A stretch of 54,313 nt of DNA from Weissella confusa (lineage in GTDB: Bacteria > Bacillota > Bacilli > Lactobacillales > Lactobacillaceae). The stretch covers positions 1 through 54,313 of the forward strand of contig NZ_PVSN01000056.1 of NCBI RefSeq assembly GCF_004766315.1. The letters run 5' to 3'. Of this stretch, positions 7,851-16,895 are shown in pieces (position 1 is the stretch's first letter; each line of letters opens with the position of its first letter). A program made the translations under genes and the position numbers. A model generated the notes under the pieces. The model was given only the letters and a program-made list of their open reading frames with translations. It did not search any database and was not told the DNA's origin.

Positions 7851-8564
7851 TTAAGCGTTAAATTCTGTTTCAATAAGTTGATATGCAGCAACTGGGTCCG
7901 TTGCCTGCGTAATTGAACGGCCAACCACAATACCATCGGCACCCATTTCGGCAGCTCGTGCTGGTGTGACAACACGGCTTTGATCACCAACCGCATCCCC
8001 AGCAAGTCTGATACCCGGCGTAATTGATAAGAAGCCAGCTGGCGTGTTCGCATGAATATCTGCTGATTCGAACGCCGATGAAATCGTTCCTGCGACACCA
8101 GCTTCGGCCGCTAGTTGGGCCAAGTGGATAACTGAGTCACGCATTGAAACCGTCACAAGTTGGGTTGTCTGCATTTCTTCCTCCGAAAATGAGGTCAGTT
8201 GTGTGATGGCCAACAACTTGGGCGCCATCACGCCAGCCGCGTCGGCCCCTTCTTGCGCACCGTTCTTAGCCGCTTGTAGCATACGCACACCACCAGCTGC
8301 GTGAACCGTCAAATAATCCACCCCCAGGCGGGCAACATTTTTCGCCGCCTGTTGCACTGTGTTAGGAATGTCATAGAGCTTCAAATCAAGAAAGACGGTG
8401 AAGCCTTGTTCCTTCAAAGCGGTAACCAAGGCTGGTCCCTCACGGTAGAACAACTCCATCCCCACTTTAACCGCTGGACGGACATTCGCTGGGAATCGAT
8501 CCAAGAACGTCCACATTGTTTGGGCGTCTGGAAAATCTAAGGCAATAAATACTGGCTTTGTCAT
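7851..8564 (-). CDS. pyrF: Orotidine 5'-phosphate decarboxylase
   Basis: 237 residues. Decarboxylates OMP to UMP, the last step of the pathway. FLDLKLYDIPNTV (about residues 58-70) contains the catalytic Asp-Lys-x-x-Asp array; ITPGIRLAGDA and GADGIVVGRSIT form the phosphate-binding end of the barrel. It starts 3 nt after the pyrD stop. Confidence 0.95.
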   Translation of the reverse strand: MTKPVFIALDFPDAQTMWTFLDRFPANVRPAVKVGMELFYREGPALVTALKEQGFTVFLDLKLYDIPNTVQQAAKNVARLGVDYLTVHAAGGVRMLQAAKNGAQEGADAAGVMAPKLLAITQLTSFSEEEMQTTQLVTVSMRDSVIHLAQLAAEAGVAGTISSAFESADIHANTPAGFLSITPGIRLAGDAVGDQSRVVTPARAAEMGADGIVVGRSITQATDPVAAYQLIETEFNA

Positions 8565-8567
8565 CGG

Positions 8568-9539
8568 TTAATTGTCTCCTGGGTGATTAGCTTCCCATGC
8601 CGTTAAAGGTGCTGGGAACTTTTGTAGCACCGTCGGAATCTCCCGAACTGACGCAAAGTTATATTTGTCTAAGGCTGCTGGCAGTTCATCAACAAGCTTG
8701 CTGATGAAGAGTGGGTCCTCGGCATTCATTGCCCCAACTTGCACGGCAGATGCACCAGCTAACATCAACTCTAGCGCATCGTCCATTGAACGGATACCAC
8801 CAACGCCAATGATTGGAATATCAACAACTGATGCTGCTTCCCACACCATGCGGACGGCAATTGGGTGAACTGATGCGCCTGAGAGGCCACCCGTACCACG
8901 GTAAAGACGGACTTGGTGTGATGCAATGTCCAAACTCATTCCCACCACTGTGTTAATCAGCACTAGTCCATCAGCACCCGCGGTTTCGACAGCTTTTACA
9001 ATTGGCTTAATGTCAGTAACATTTGGTGATAGCTTGGCGTAAAGTGGCTTATCCGTCACTTCACGAGCCGCAGCAACAACCTCAGCCACGCTATCTGGAT
9101 CAACTCCGAATTCCATGCCACCCTTATCAACGTTTGGGCATGACGAGTTAAGCTCCAATGCCTTAATGTAATCGAACTTATCAAAGACCTTTGCCAAGGT
9201 ACGATATTCAGCCACTGACTCACCAGCGATTGAAATCATCACTGGCAAGTCTGGCAATTGCGTTTCCAACTCAGGCAGAATTTCAGTTGCTACCTTATCC
9301 ATCCCTGGATTAGCCAACCCAACTGAATTCATGATGCCGGCTTGTGTATTGATAATCCAAGGTTGCGGGTTACCACGACGTTCATCAACCGTTGTTGTCT
9401 TCAAAACCAACGCACCCATCTTGTTCAAATCAAAATCCTTCATGTGGTCAAGTCCGTAATAAAAGGAACCTGATGACGGCATGAATGGGTTCTTCAAATC
9501 CAAACCTGGTAGTTGTACTGCAAATCGATCTTCAGTCAT
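8568..9539 (-). CDS. pyrD: Dihydroorotate dehydrogenase, class 1 (1B-like)
   Basis: 323 residues, FMN-binding TIM barrel oxidising dihydroorotate to orotate in the cytosol. LNSSCPN (about residue 135) carries the catalytic Cys of class 1 enzymes; INTVVGMSLD and IIGVGGIRSMDDALELMLAGASAVQVG are FMN/phosphate motifs. The pattern looks closer to class 1B (NAD-linked, normally paired with PyrK) than to 1A, yet no pyrK lies in this operon. I recall the Lactiplantibacillus plantarum operon also lacking pyrK. A 58-nt gap with a small hairpin separates it from carB, so it has its own SD (AAAGAGGGAG). Confidence 0.92.
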   Translation of the reverse strand: MTEDRFAVQLPGLDLKNPFMPSSGSFYYGLDHMKDFDLNKMGALVLKTTTVDERRGNPQPWIINTQAGIMNSVGLANPGMDKVATEILPELETQLPDLPVMISIAGESVAEYRTLAKVFDKFDYIKALELNSSCPNVDKGGMEFGVDPDSVAEVVAAAREVTDKPLYAKLSPNVTDIKPIVKAVETAGADGLVLINTVVGMSLDIASHQVRLYRGTGGLSGASVHPIAVRMVWEAASVVDIPIIGVGGIRSMDDALELMLAGASAVQVGAMNAEDPLFISKLVDELPAALDKYNFASVREIPTVLQKFPAPLTAWEANHPGDN

Positions 9540-9597
9540 GATAAATTCTCCCTCTTTCCTATATGTATCCCAGCCGTAGCCGGGTATTTTTTATCTG

Positions 9598-12500
9598 TTA
9601 GGCCATTGGCGTAACAGCGAATGATTGTGATTCCAAAACGCTCAACAAGGCCGCCACCGTATCGAATGCCGTGAACAATGGCACCGCATTTTCAATGGCT
9701 GCGTTACGAATCAAACGACCATCTGACATCGTCGTTCCGTCTTGACGCGTGGTGTTCACAACGATTTGTAGCTTACCTTCACGCATTGCCGTCACAGCAT
9801 TGTTATCAGTTTCGCTAATCTTATCCAACACCTCAACACGCAAACCGTTCTGCGCGAAGAATGCGCCCGTTCCAGCCGTAGCAACCAGTTGGAAACCAAG
9901 GTCATCGAAGCGACGTGCCAAGGCCAAGGTTTCACCCTTGTCTTCGTCAGCGACCGTGAACAGCACGTTACCAAATGTTGGCACCTTAACATTTGATGCC
10001 ACGAATGCCTTATACAACGCCTTTTCGAAAGTTGAATCCGATCCCATGACTTCACCAGTTGACTTCATTTCTGGTCCAAGCAATGAGTCAACATCTGGCA
10101 ACTTCGTGAATGAGAAGATTGGTGCCTTCACGTGAACTGTCTTTGGCTCAGGAATGACACCCGTTTCAAAGCCCATGTCAGCCAATCGCTCTCCTAGCAT
10201 GACGCGCGTTGCCAATTGCGCCAACTTCAAGTGCGTCACCTTTGAAATGAATGGCACTGTACGTGAGGCACGTAGATTAACTTCAATAACGTATGCCGTA
10301 TCCTCATGAATAACAAATTGGACGTTCATCAAGCCGACCGTGTTCATTGCCTTAGCCAAGTCGATTGACGCAGCCACCATCTCATCCTTCACCTTTTGTG
10401 AAAGCGTTTGAGCTGGATAAACTGACATTGAGTCACCTGAGTGCACACCAGCACGCCCAATGTGTTCCATGACACCAGGAATAATCACCGTTTCACCGTC
10501 TGACAAAACATCGACTTCCGCTTCTGAACCCATCAAATATGAGTCAATCAAAACCGGGTGATCATTTGAGACTTGCACGGCACGTCCCATGTAATCCGTC
10601 AATTCGTCTGGGTTCGTCACAATTTCCATGGCGCGGCCACCCAAAACGTATGATGGACGTACTAGGACTGGATAACCAACTTCATCCGCTGCAGCCAATG
10701 TGCCAGCCACAGTTGTTGCCGTCTTACCAACTGGTTGTGGCAAACCAAGTTGCTTAATCACTTGGTCAAACTCTTCACGATCTTCAGCGCGGTCTAGGTC
10801 CGCAACCGTCGTTCCCAAAATTTGCACACCATGTTCAGCAAGTGGTGCGGCCAGGTTAATCGCCGTTTGACCACCGAATTGCACGACAACACCCTTTGGT
10901 TGCTCTAGCTCGATAACGTTCATCACATCTTCCAACGTCAATGGTTCGAAGTACAACTTATCTGAAACTGAGAAATCAGTTGATACCGTTTCAGGATTTG
11001 AATTCATGATAATGGCTTCGTAGCCCGCGGCTTGGATCGCCTTCACCGCATGCACCGTCGCATAATCGAATTCAACACCTTGTCCGATACGGATTGGTCC
11101 AGACCTCAATACAAGGACGCTTTCCTTATCCGTCACAACTGACTCATTTTGCTGTTCATAAGTTGAGTAGTAGTACGGCGTTTGTGATTCAAACTCAGCC
11201 GCCACCGTATCAACCATCTTGTAGACCGGTTGGAGCCCCATTGCTTGGCGCATTGCGCGCACTTCAGCGACTGTCTTGCCCCAGAATCCAGCAATCGTCT
11301 TATCTGCAAACCCGTTACGCTTGGCCAATTCAAGTGTGTCAGCATCCCCAACGTTTTGCTTCAACGCTTGTTCTAGCTCGACCAAGTGCAATACCTTATC
11401 CAAGAAGAAATAATCAATCTTCGTGCGGTTGTGGCCATCATCAATTGACACACCGCGGCGGAACAAATCTGCAATCATGAACAAACGATCATCACGTGCT
11501 GGCATCAACGCATCTAGCAAATCCGCATCCGTCGTGTTATCAAACGTAATGTCGCTCAAGCCTGTCGCACCAATTTCTAGTGAACGAACGGCCTTGTTCA
11601 TAGCTTCCTCGATGTTACGACCGATGGCCATCACCTCACCAGTTGCCTTCATTTGCGTTCCCAAATGACGGTCAGCTGTCGCAAACTTATCGAATGGCCA
11701 GCGTGGAATCTTAACGATAACGTAGTCCAAAGCTGGCTCGAACTCAGCCATTGTCGTACCCGTTACTGGGTTAATGATTTCATCCAACGTCAATCCCACC
11801 GCAATCTTGGCTGCCATCTTGGCAATTGGATAACCCGTTGCCTTTGACGCCAAAGCAGATGAACGAGATACACGTGGGTTAACTTCGATAATGTAGTACT
11901 TAAATGACTCAGGATCCAAGGCCATTTGGATGTTAACCCCACCCTCAATCTTCAAGGCACGGATAATCTTCAAGGCCGCATCACGCATCATTTGTAACTC
12001 GCGGTCAGCCAACGTTTGTACCGGCGCAACCACGATTGAATCACCTGTGTGAATCCCAACTGGATCAAAGTTTTCCATCGAAGCCACAATCAAGGCGTTG
12101 TCAGCGGCATCACGCATCACTTCGAATTCAATTTCCTTGAAACCGGCGATTGAACGCTCAATCAACACTTGCGTAACCGGTGACAATTCCAAACCGTTCG
12201 CTGAAATTTCAACCAATTGTGCGTGGTCGTTGGCGATACCACCACCAGTTCCACCTAGCGTGTAGGCTGGACGCACGATCACTGGGTAACCGTGCTCGTC
12301 GGCAAACGCCACCGCTTCTTCAACTGTCGTCGCAATCGTTGATTCGGGCACCGGCTCATTTAAGCGATCCATCAAGTCCTTAAACTCTTCGCGATCTTCA
12401 GCCTCTTGAATGGCTGATAGCTTCGTTCCCAAAAGTTCGATGTTCAACTCGTCCAAGATGCCTGCTTCAGATAAATCCTTGGCCATATTCAAACCGGTTT

Positions 12501-12777
12501 GACCACCCAGCGTTGGCACGATGGCGTCAGGACGTTCCTTGCGCAAAATGCGTTCCAAGAATTCCAATGACAACGGCTCGATGTAAACCTTATCTGCCAT
12601 CTCAGTGTCAGTCATGATTGTAGCTGGGTTTGAGTTAACCAAAACTACTTCATAACCTTCTTCTTTCAATGACATCGCCGCTTGCGTACCTGAGTAATCA
12701 AATTCAGCCGCTTGTCCAATGACAATTGGTCCTGAACCGATAACCAAAACCTTCTTAATGTCCTCGCGCTTAGGCAT
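9598..12777 (-). CDS. carB: Carbamoyl-phosphate synthase large subunit (pyrimidine operon copy)
   Basis: About 1,059 residues with the duplicated ATP-grasp architecture: [21 protein letters not shown] in the first half and [17 protein letters not shown] in the second, each followed by NSNPET or NSNPAT and a GGQTA/GGQTG loop. The C-terminal MGS-like allosteric domain (about 930-1059) is where UMP or PRPP effectors usually act. It makes carbamoyl phosphate from bicarbonate, ATP and ammonia delivered by CarA. I choose MPKREDIKK (12777), the conserved family start; its ATG overlaps the end of carA by 8 nt. Confidence 0.96.
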   Translation of the reverse strand: MPKREDIKKVLVIGSGPIVIGQAAEFDYSGTQAAMSLKEEGYEVVLVNSNPATIMTDTEMADKVYIEPLSLEFLERILRKERPDAIVPTLGGQTGLNMAKDLSEAGILDELNIELLGTKLSAIQEAEDREEFKDLMDRLNEPVPESTIATTVEEAVAFADEHGYPVIVRPAYTLGGTGGGIANDHAQLVEISANGLELSPVTQVLIERSIAGFKEIEFEVMRDAADNALIVASMENFDPVGIHTGDSIVVAPVQTLADRELQMMRDAALKIIRALKIEGGVNIQMALDPESFKYYIIEVNPRVSRSSALASKATGYPIAKMAAKIAVGLTLDEIINPVTGTTMAEFEPALDYVIVKIPRWPFDKFATADRHLGTQMKATGEVMAIGRNIEEAMNKAVRSLEIGATGLSDITFDNTTDADLLDALMPARDDRLFMIADLFRRGVSIDDGHNRTKIDYFFLDKVLHLVELEQALKQNVGDADTLELAKRNGFADKTIAGFWGKTVAEVRAMRQAMGLQPVYKMVDTVAAEFESQTPYYYSTYEQQNESVVTDKESVLVLRSGPIRIGQGVEFDYATVHAVKAIQAAGYEAIIMNSNPETVSTDFSVSDKLYFEPLTLEDVMNVIELEQPKGVVVQFGGQTAINLAAPLAEHGVQILGTTVADLDRAEDREEFDQVIKQLGLPQPVGKTATTVAGTLAAADEVGYPVLVRPSYVLGGRAMEIVTNPDELTDYMGRAVQVSNDHPVLIDSYLMGSEAEVDVLSDGETVIIPGVMEHIGRAGVHSGDSMSVYPAQTLSQKVKDEMVAASIDLAKAMNTVGLMNVQFVIHEDTAYVIEVNLRASRTVPFISKVTHLKLAQLATRVMLGERLADMGFETGVIPEPKTVHVKAPIFSFTKLPDVDSLLGPEMKSTGEVMGSDSTFEKALYKAFVASNVKVPTFGNVLFTVADEDKGETLALARRFDDLGFQLVATAGTGAFFAQNGLRVEVLDKISETDNNAVTAMREGKLQIVVNTTRQDGTTMSDGRLIRNAAIENAVPLFTAFDTVAALLSVLESQSFAVTPMA

Positions 12778-13852
12778 GTGCCGCCCCCTTCTTCTCTTCA
12801 GCAATCATATCCAAAAATTGGTCAAACAAGTATTCAGCATCGTGTGGACCAGGCGCAGCATCTGGGTGGAATTGCACTAAGAATGCTGGGTGGTTCTTCA
12901 AACGAACGCCTTCAACGGTGTGGTCGTTAATTTCTTCGTGTGTGATTTCAAGGTTCGTTCCAACAATTGATTCAGCTGAAACAGCGTATCCGTGATTTTG
13001 TGACGTGAAGTCAACGCGACCGTTCGTAAAGTTGCGCACCGCGTGGTTAAAGCCATGGTGACCAAACTTCAACTTGTACGTTTCTGCCCCGTTAGCGAGT
13101 GAGAATAGTTGGTGACCCAAGCAAATTCCCATCAATGGCAAGCGGTCTTGCAACGTACGAATGACATCTAAGACACCTTCAACTGATTCAGGATCACCAG
13201 GTCCGTTTGAAAGCAACACACCATCCGGATTCATATCCAAGATTGTCTTCGCATCAACGTCAGCCGGGAATACCATGACATTCACACCACGCTTAGACAA
13301 CGCACGTAGAATTGAATTCTTCAAGCCAAAATCAATCATCGCAATTGAGACACCTTCTGTTGGATTCACATAAGTTGTCTTCGTCGTTACTTCGGCAACT
13401 TGTTGGTTTGAAAGTTGCGTTGCTTGCAAGTCAGCAACCGTTGTCTCCGTTACTTCGTCAACAATCGTCGCCTTCATAACACCGTAATCACGGAGTTCCT
13501 TCGTCAAAGCACGCGTATCAATACCCGTCAAGCCTGGCAAATCCATCGCTTCGGCCCATTCCGCAATTGACATTTGTGAACGCCAGTTCGATGGGCGACG
13601 CGCAATTTCGTGCGTGACAATCGCCGATGCAGCGGGCTTCAATGATTCAAAATCATCACGGTTAATCCCGTAATTACCAATCAATGGGTACGTAAACGTC
13701 AAAATTTGACCGTGATAAGACAAGTCAGTAATTGATTCTTGGTAGCCTGACATGCCTGTGTTAAAAACCAATTCTCCAATAACTGGCTTCAATGATCCGA
13801 CCCCTTCGCCGGCATACACTGAACCATTTTCCAAAACCAGATAGCGCTTCAT
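12770..13852 (-). CDS. carA: Carbamoyl-phosphate synthase small subunit (glutaminase)
   Basis: About 360 residues. Hydrolyses glutamine and channels ammonia to CarB. The C-terminal class I amidotransferase domain shows [14 protein letters not shown] with the nucleophilic Cys (about residue 240) and [12 protein letters not shown] with the catalytic His. I take [10 protein letters not shown] (13852) as the start: AGGGGA sits right before it and the family starts there, whereas the longer frame adds 13 codons overlapping pyrC's end. The start lies 10 nt after the pyrC stop. Confidence 0.95.
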   Translation of the reverse strand: MKRYLVLENGSVYAGEGVGSLKPVIGELVFNTGMSGYQESITDLSYHGQILTFTYPLIGNYGINRDDFESLKPAASAIVTHEIARRPSNWRSQMSIAEWAEAMDLPGLTGIDTRALTKELRDYGVMKATIVDEVTETTVADLQATQLSNQQVAEVTTKTTYVNPTEGVSIAMIDFGLKNSILRALSKRGVNVMVFPADVDAKTILDMNPDGVLLSNGPGDPESVEGVLDVIRTLQDRLPLMGICLGHQLFSLANGAETYKLKFGHHGFNHAVRNFTNGRVDFTSQNHGYAVSAESIVGTNLEITHEEINDHTVEGVRLKNHPAFLVQFHPDAAPGPHDAEYLFDQFLDMIAEEKKGAAHA

Positions 13853-13862
13853 GTTCTTCCCC

Positions 13863-15140
13863 TTATGCTTCATAGACAACGTCGCCGGCAACTACCGTCA
13901 ACACTGTTTGTCCGTAAATTGTTTTCCCGATAAATGGTGTATTCACACCCTTTGATACAAATTCATCTGCCGTAATTGTGTGGGCCGTCTCTAAATCAAA
14001 CAGCGCCAAGTCCGCGATTTCGCCGACAGCTAGTGTCGTTGGCGCTGGCAAATTGAACACCTTGGCCGGTTGCGACACCATCCAGTTTAGTAGCTGTTCC
14101 AAGCTCGCAATTCCTGGCTTAACCAAGTGCGTGTATAGCAATTGGAAACTCGTTTCAATGCCAGTAATACCAAACGCAGCCTCAACAAATGAACGTTCCT
14201 TTTCTTCGACGCTGTGTGGCGCATGGTCAGTCGCAACCATATCAATCGTGCCGTCTAGCAATCCTGCGATTACAGCAGCGCGATCTTCTGGCGCACGTAG
14301 CGGTGGGTTCATCTTAAACAAGGCGTTGTCACCATTAATATCGTTTTCATCCAACAACAAGTGGTGTGGTGAAACTTCCGCTGTCACCTTCACGCCCATT
14401 TGCTTTCCCATACGTACCAAGGCAACTGATTCCTTCGTTGACAAGTGAGCGACGTGGTAATGCACCCCAGCAGCCTTGGCTAATACCAAGTCACGCGCTA
14501 GTTGTGATGATTCAGCCAATGGGTCAATCCCGGGTAGACCAAGTTCTTCAGAACGCTTGCCAAGGTTCATCACCCCACCGTTCATCAAAGATTCATCTTC
14601 CAAGTGCGCCACCAATGGACGGTTAACAGATGCAGCCGCCTTCATTGCCGTTAGCATTGTGGCTGCGGTTTGAACGCCCTTACCATCATTCGTGAAGGCA
14701 ACCGCACCGGCATCGGCCAACGCTTGAATGTCGCTCACATCATCTGAGGTCAAGCCTTCCGAAATCGCAGCATATTGTTCAATGTGCACAACACCATCAC
14801 TCGCATTCTTAGCTTGGACTTGTTGGAACGCCGAAACCGTTGCTGGTACTGGATTCAAGTTTGGCATTGCTGCTACTGTCGTAAATCCGCCACGCGCTGA
14901 GGCCTTTGACCCAGTTGCAATTGTTTCCTTATATTCAAACCCTGGCTCACGGAAGTGCACGTGAATGTCAACCAAACCTGGCGTTAGCAAAGTGCCCTTT
15001 GCATCAATCACGCGGTCAGCTTGTGCATCCAAAACCACGTCAATCGCTGCAATCTTACCATCCACAACCAATACGTCTTGGTTAATCAATTCATCATCAT
15101 GTGACACAACTTGTGCATTCTTAATTAGCAAACTTGCCAT
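13863..15140 (-). CDS. pyrC: Dihydroorotase
   Basis: 425 residues, type I amidohydrolase. VDIHVHFREPG (about residue 58) provides two metal-binding His; HLSTKES and TDHAPHS carry further metal and catalytic residues (the Asp of TDHAPHS is the base). Cyclises carbamoyl-aspartate to dihydroorotate. It begins 1 nt after the pyrB stop, so translation of pyrC is probably coupled to the second half of pyrB. Confidence 0.95.
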   Translation of the reverse strand: MASLLIKNAQVVSHDDELINQDVLVVDGKIAAIDVVLDAQADRVIDAKGTLLTPGLVDIHVHFREPGFEYKETIATGSKASARGGFTTVAAMPNLNPVPATVSAFQQVQAKNASDGVVHIEQYAAISEGLTSDDVSDIQALADAGAVAFTNDGKGVQTAATMLTAMKAAASVNRPLVAHLEDESLMNGGVMNLGKRSEELGLPGIDPLAESSQLARDLVLAKAAGVHYHVAHLSTKESVALVRMGKQMGVKVTAEVSPHHLLLDENDINGDNALFKMNPPLRAPEDRAAVIAGLLDGTIDMVATDHAPHSVEEKERSFVEAAFGITGIETSFQLLYTHLVKPGIASLEQLLNWMVSQPAKVFNLPAPTTLAVGEIADLALFDLETAHTITADEFVSKGVNTPFIGKTIYGQTVLTVVAGDVVYEA

Positions 15141-15141
15141 G

Positions 15142-16043
15142 TTATTTCTCCTCAGTTAAAGCGTTCAAAATCGCCATGCGGGCATAGACACCGTTTGTCA
15201 TTTGTTGGAAGATACGTGACTTACTTGCCTCAACCAATTGATCCGCAATTTCTACCCCGCGGTTAACTGGTGCTGGGTGCATCACGATTGCTGAATCCTT
15301 CAATGTGTTATAGCGTTCTTCTGTCAAACCGTATTCAAAGTGGTACGTAATTGGTGAAAAGTCTGCATTCTCAACGGTTGCAATGCGTTCGTGTTGCACA
15401 CGTAGCAACATCACGACATCCAAGTCGGCTAAATCATCATCAAACGTCGTATACGTGCCGAACTGGTCAAAATCTGCTGGGTACCAGTCTTCCGGACCAG
15501 CAAATGAAACCGTTGCGCCTAGTCGTTGCAAAATTTCAGCATTCGAACGAGCCACGCGTGAGTGTGATAAGTCACCAACAATGCGGACCTTCAATCCTTC
15601 GAACTTACCAAACTCTTCATAGATAGTGACCAAATCCAACAGGCTTTGTGATGGGTGTTGGCCGTTACCGTCACCAGCGTTAACAAGCTGTGGCATGTAA
15701 GGTGTTGCTTCCTTAATCAGTGGCGCATACCAGTCATTGATCTTGTGGCGCAGCACCACAACGCTTACCCCGATGGCTCCCAGCGTCTTAAGCGTATCGC
15801 TCAAGCTCTCACCTTTTTGAGTTGAGCTGGTCTGTGGGTCAATCATGACCTGGTGCCAACCTAGGTTCGTTTCGGCAACTTGGAAGCTCGAATGTGTGCG
15901 CGTTGAATTTTCAAAAAAAGATTGGCGACCAATCGATTTGACTGTTCAACACCCTTTGATCCGTTCTTATAAGCCAACGCATCTGCAATCAAAGTCATAA
16001 TCGTCTCGGTTGGTAAATCGTTCAAGTTAACAAAATGCCGCAT
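15142..16043 (-). pseudogene. pyrB: Aspartate carbamoyltransferase, frame broken by a 1-nt deletion in a T7 tract
   Basis: Two reading frames together make a normal ATCase. The first (16043 down to about 15920) runs MRHFVNLNDLPTE to VANLF; then frame is lost and a stop follows 17 codons later. In the -1 frame the expected carbamoyl-phosphate motif FENSTRTHSSF continues at once, followed by a normal protein to 15142, including SLLDLVTIYEEFG, HSRVARSN and HPAPVNRG. One extra T in the run at 15913-15919 restores a 300-residue enzyme. The tract has the form T-TTT-TTG, a plausible -1 slippery site, so transcriptional or ribosomal slippage could still yield some enzyme. Alternatives are a real null mutation, which should cause pyrimidine dependence, or a homopolymer sequencing error. 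SD AAAGGAG precedes the start. Confidence 0.9.
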
Positions 16044-16063
16044 GTGCCACTCCTTTTCTGCAA

Positions 16064-16200
16064 TAAAAAAGCCTCGTGAATCCAGTGATTCACGAGGCTG
16101 TGCTTCTGATTAGTCTGGTGGTAGTCCTTCCCCATGCGAGTGTTGAATTTCCCCTGTACCCCTAATCAACGCAACCCTTTGTAGCCTCACGGGACTAAAA
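16064..16200 (-). promoter_or_regulatory. PyrR-dependent transcription attenuator of the pyr operon
   Basis: The minus-strand leader contains AGTCCCGTGAGGCTA (16196-16182), matching the PyrR-binding loop consensus (A/G-TCC-n-GnGAGG-C/T). Downstream is an intrinsic terminator: GCCTCGTGAATC/GATTCACGAGGC (16098-16071) followed by TTTTTTATT. Between them CCAGACTAATCAG and other segments can form the competing antiterminator. By the Bacillus model, UMP-loaded PyrR stabilises the anti-antiterminator and allows termination before pyrB. pyrR itself is not in this window. Confidence 0.88.
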
Positions 16201-16228
16201 ATTTAAAAGGTTATTTGTTGTTGAAAAT

Positions 16229-16257
16229 ACTATAGCACGGGCATTTCATGACGTAAA
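16229..16257 (-). promoter_or_regulatory. pyr operon promoter
   Basis: Minus strand: -35 TTTACG (16257-16252), 17-nt spacer, -10 TATAGT (16234-16229), about 30 nt before the PyrR-binding motif. Position and spacing fit the start of the attenuated leader. Confidence 0.72.
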
Positions 16258-16260
16258 TAT

Positions 16261-16345
16261 GTGGCAGTAGCACTTAGCGGTTTTACCGCTTAGTGCTACA
16301 AGGGGTAAAGGTGTACGCGGCAAAGCCGTGGACTCCGCCCGCCAC
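16261..16345. repeat. Nested palindromic element upstream of the pyr promoter
   Basis: GTAGCACTTAGCGG (16267-16280) is followed by a 5-nt loop and its perfect complement CCGCTTAGTGCTAC (16286-16299), a 14-bp arm. Next comes CGCGGC-AAA-GCCGTG, and GTGGC at 16261 can pair with GCCAC at about 16341-16345 to enclose everything. No T-run follows, so it is not a simple terminator, and there is no ORF. It resembles a small mobile palindromic element or a structured RNA fragment. Its GC content is higher than that of the surrounding intergenic DNA. Confidence 0.55.
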
Positions 16346-16429
16346 TATTTTGACACTCCTCGTTTAGCGGGCCAAAAGAAGCCCCCAGCCACTCCGGCCG
16401 ACAGGACGGACACAAACCACCCACCAACG

Positions 16430-16459
16430 AAAAAACACCACAACCCGAAGATTGCAGTG
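16430..16459 (-). terminator. Terminator of the 100-residue protein gene
   Basis: Minus strand: CACTGCAA pairs with TTGTGGTG (two wobble pairs) around TCTTCGGG, then TTTTTT. It follows the stop at 16467 immediately. Confidence 0.65.
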
Positions 16460-16466
16460 CTTGTGA

Positions 16467-16769
16467 TTAGCTAATTTGTGCTTCTTGTTCACGGGCCATA
16501 AAGACGTCGTCATTGACGCGGATCATGTGTCCACGCAATTGGAACTCTTCAACACCCTTTGAGATAAACTTGGTCAATTGCATCTTACCAACGTGGAGGT
16601 ACGCAGCTAGTTCAGCTTGCGTGCGGAAACGGTGTTCACCGTCGACTTCATAACGCCACTCGTTGGCTGCTTTTTGCCATTGTTCATGTGCCCATGCCAC
16701 TACTTCAGGGTGATCCAAATCACCACCGTACTCGGCCGCGCGCTTCATCATCTCAGGAATCCAATTCAT
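16467..16769 (-). CDS. Unrecognised small protein of 100 residues
   Basis: I do not recognise the family. The chosen start (MNWIPEMMKRAAEYGG) is preceded by GAGGTGGAGAC; the longer frame adds five codons that are the SD itself. No signal peptide or membrane helix. The middle RTQAELAAYLHVGKMQLTKFISKGVEEF looks like a helix-turn-helix or excisionase-type fold (TQAELAAYLHVGKMQLTKFI), followed by a short strand pair, so DNA binding is possible. It lies 126 nt downstream of the first double-Rgg-like regulator, in the same orientation. Confidence 0.7.
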   Translation of the reverse strand: MNWIPEMMKRAAEYGGDLDHPEVVAWAHEQWQKAANEWRYEVDGEHRFRTQAELAAYLHVGKMQLTKFISKGVEEFQLRGHMIRVNDDVFMAREQEAQIS

Positions 16770-16895
16770 GTCTCCACCTCTCACTTTCTATCTCTTCTTT
16801 TTTTCATTTGCCCCTTGGCTATGAACTAAGATTAAGACATAAGTGCGGGTATCTACCTAAAAGTGCCAGAATTGACACAAATATCGCAACTTTTT

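Noticed and set aside
9598-12804. carB starting at 12804
   Set aside because: The nine extra Arg-rich codons lie within carA; family start MPKREDIKK with the 8-nt overlap is the standard arrangement.
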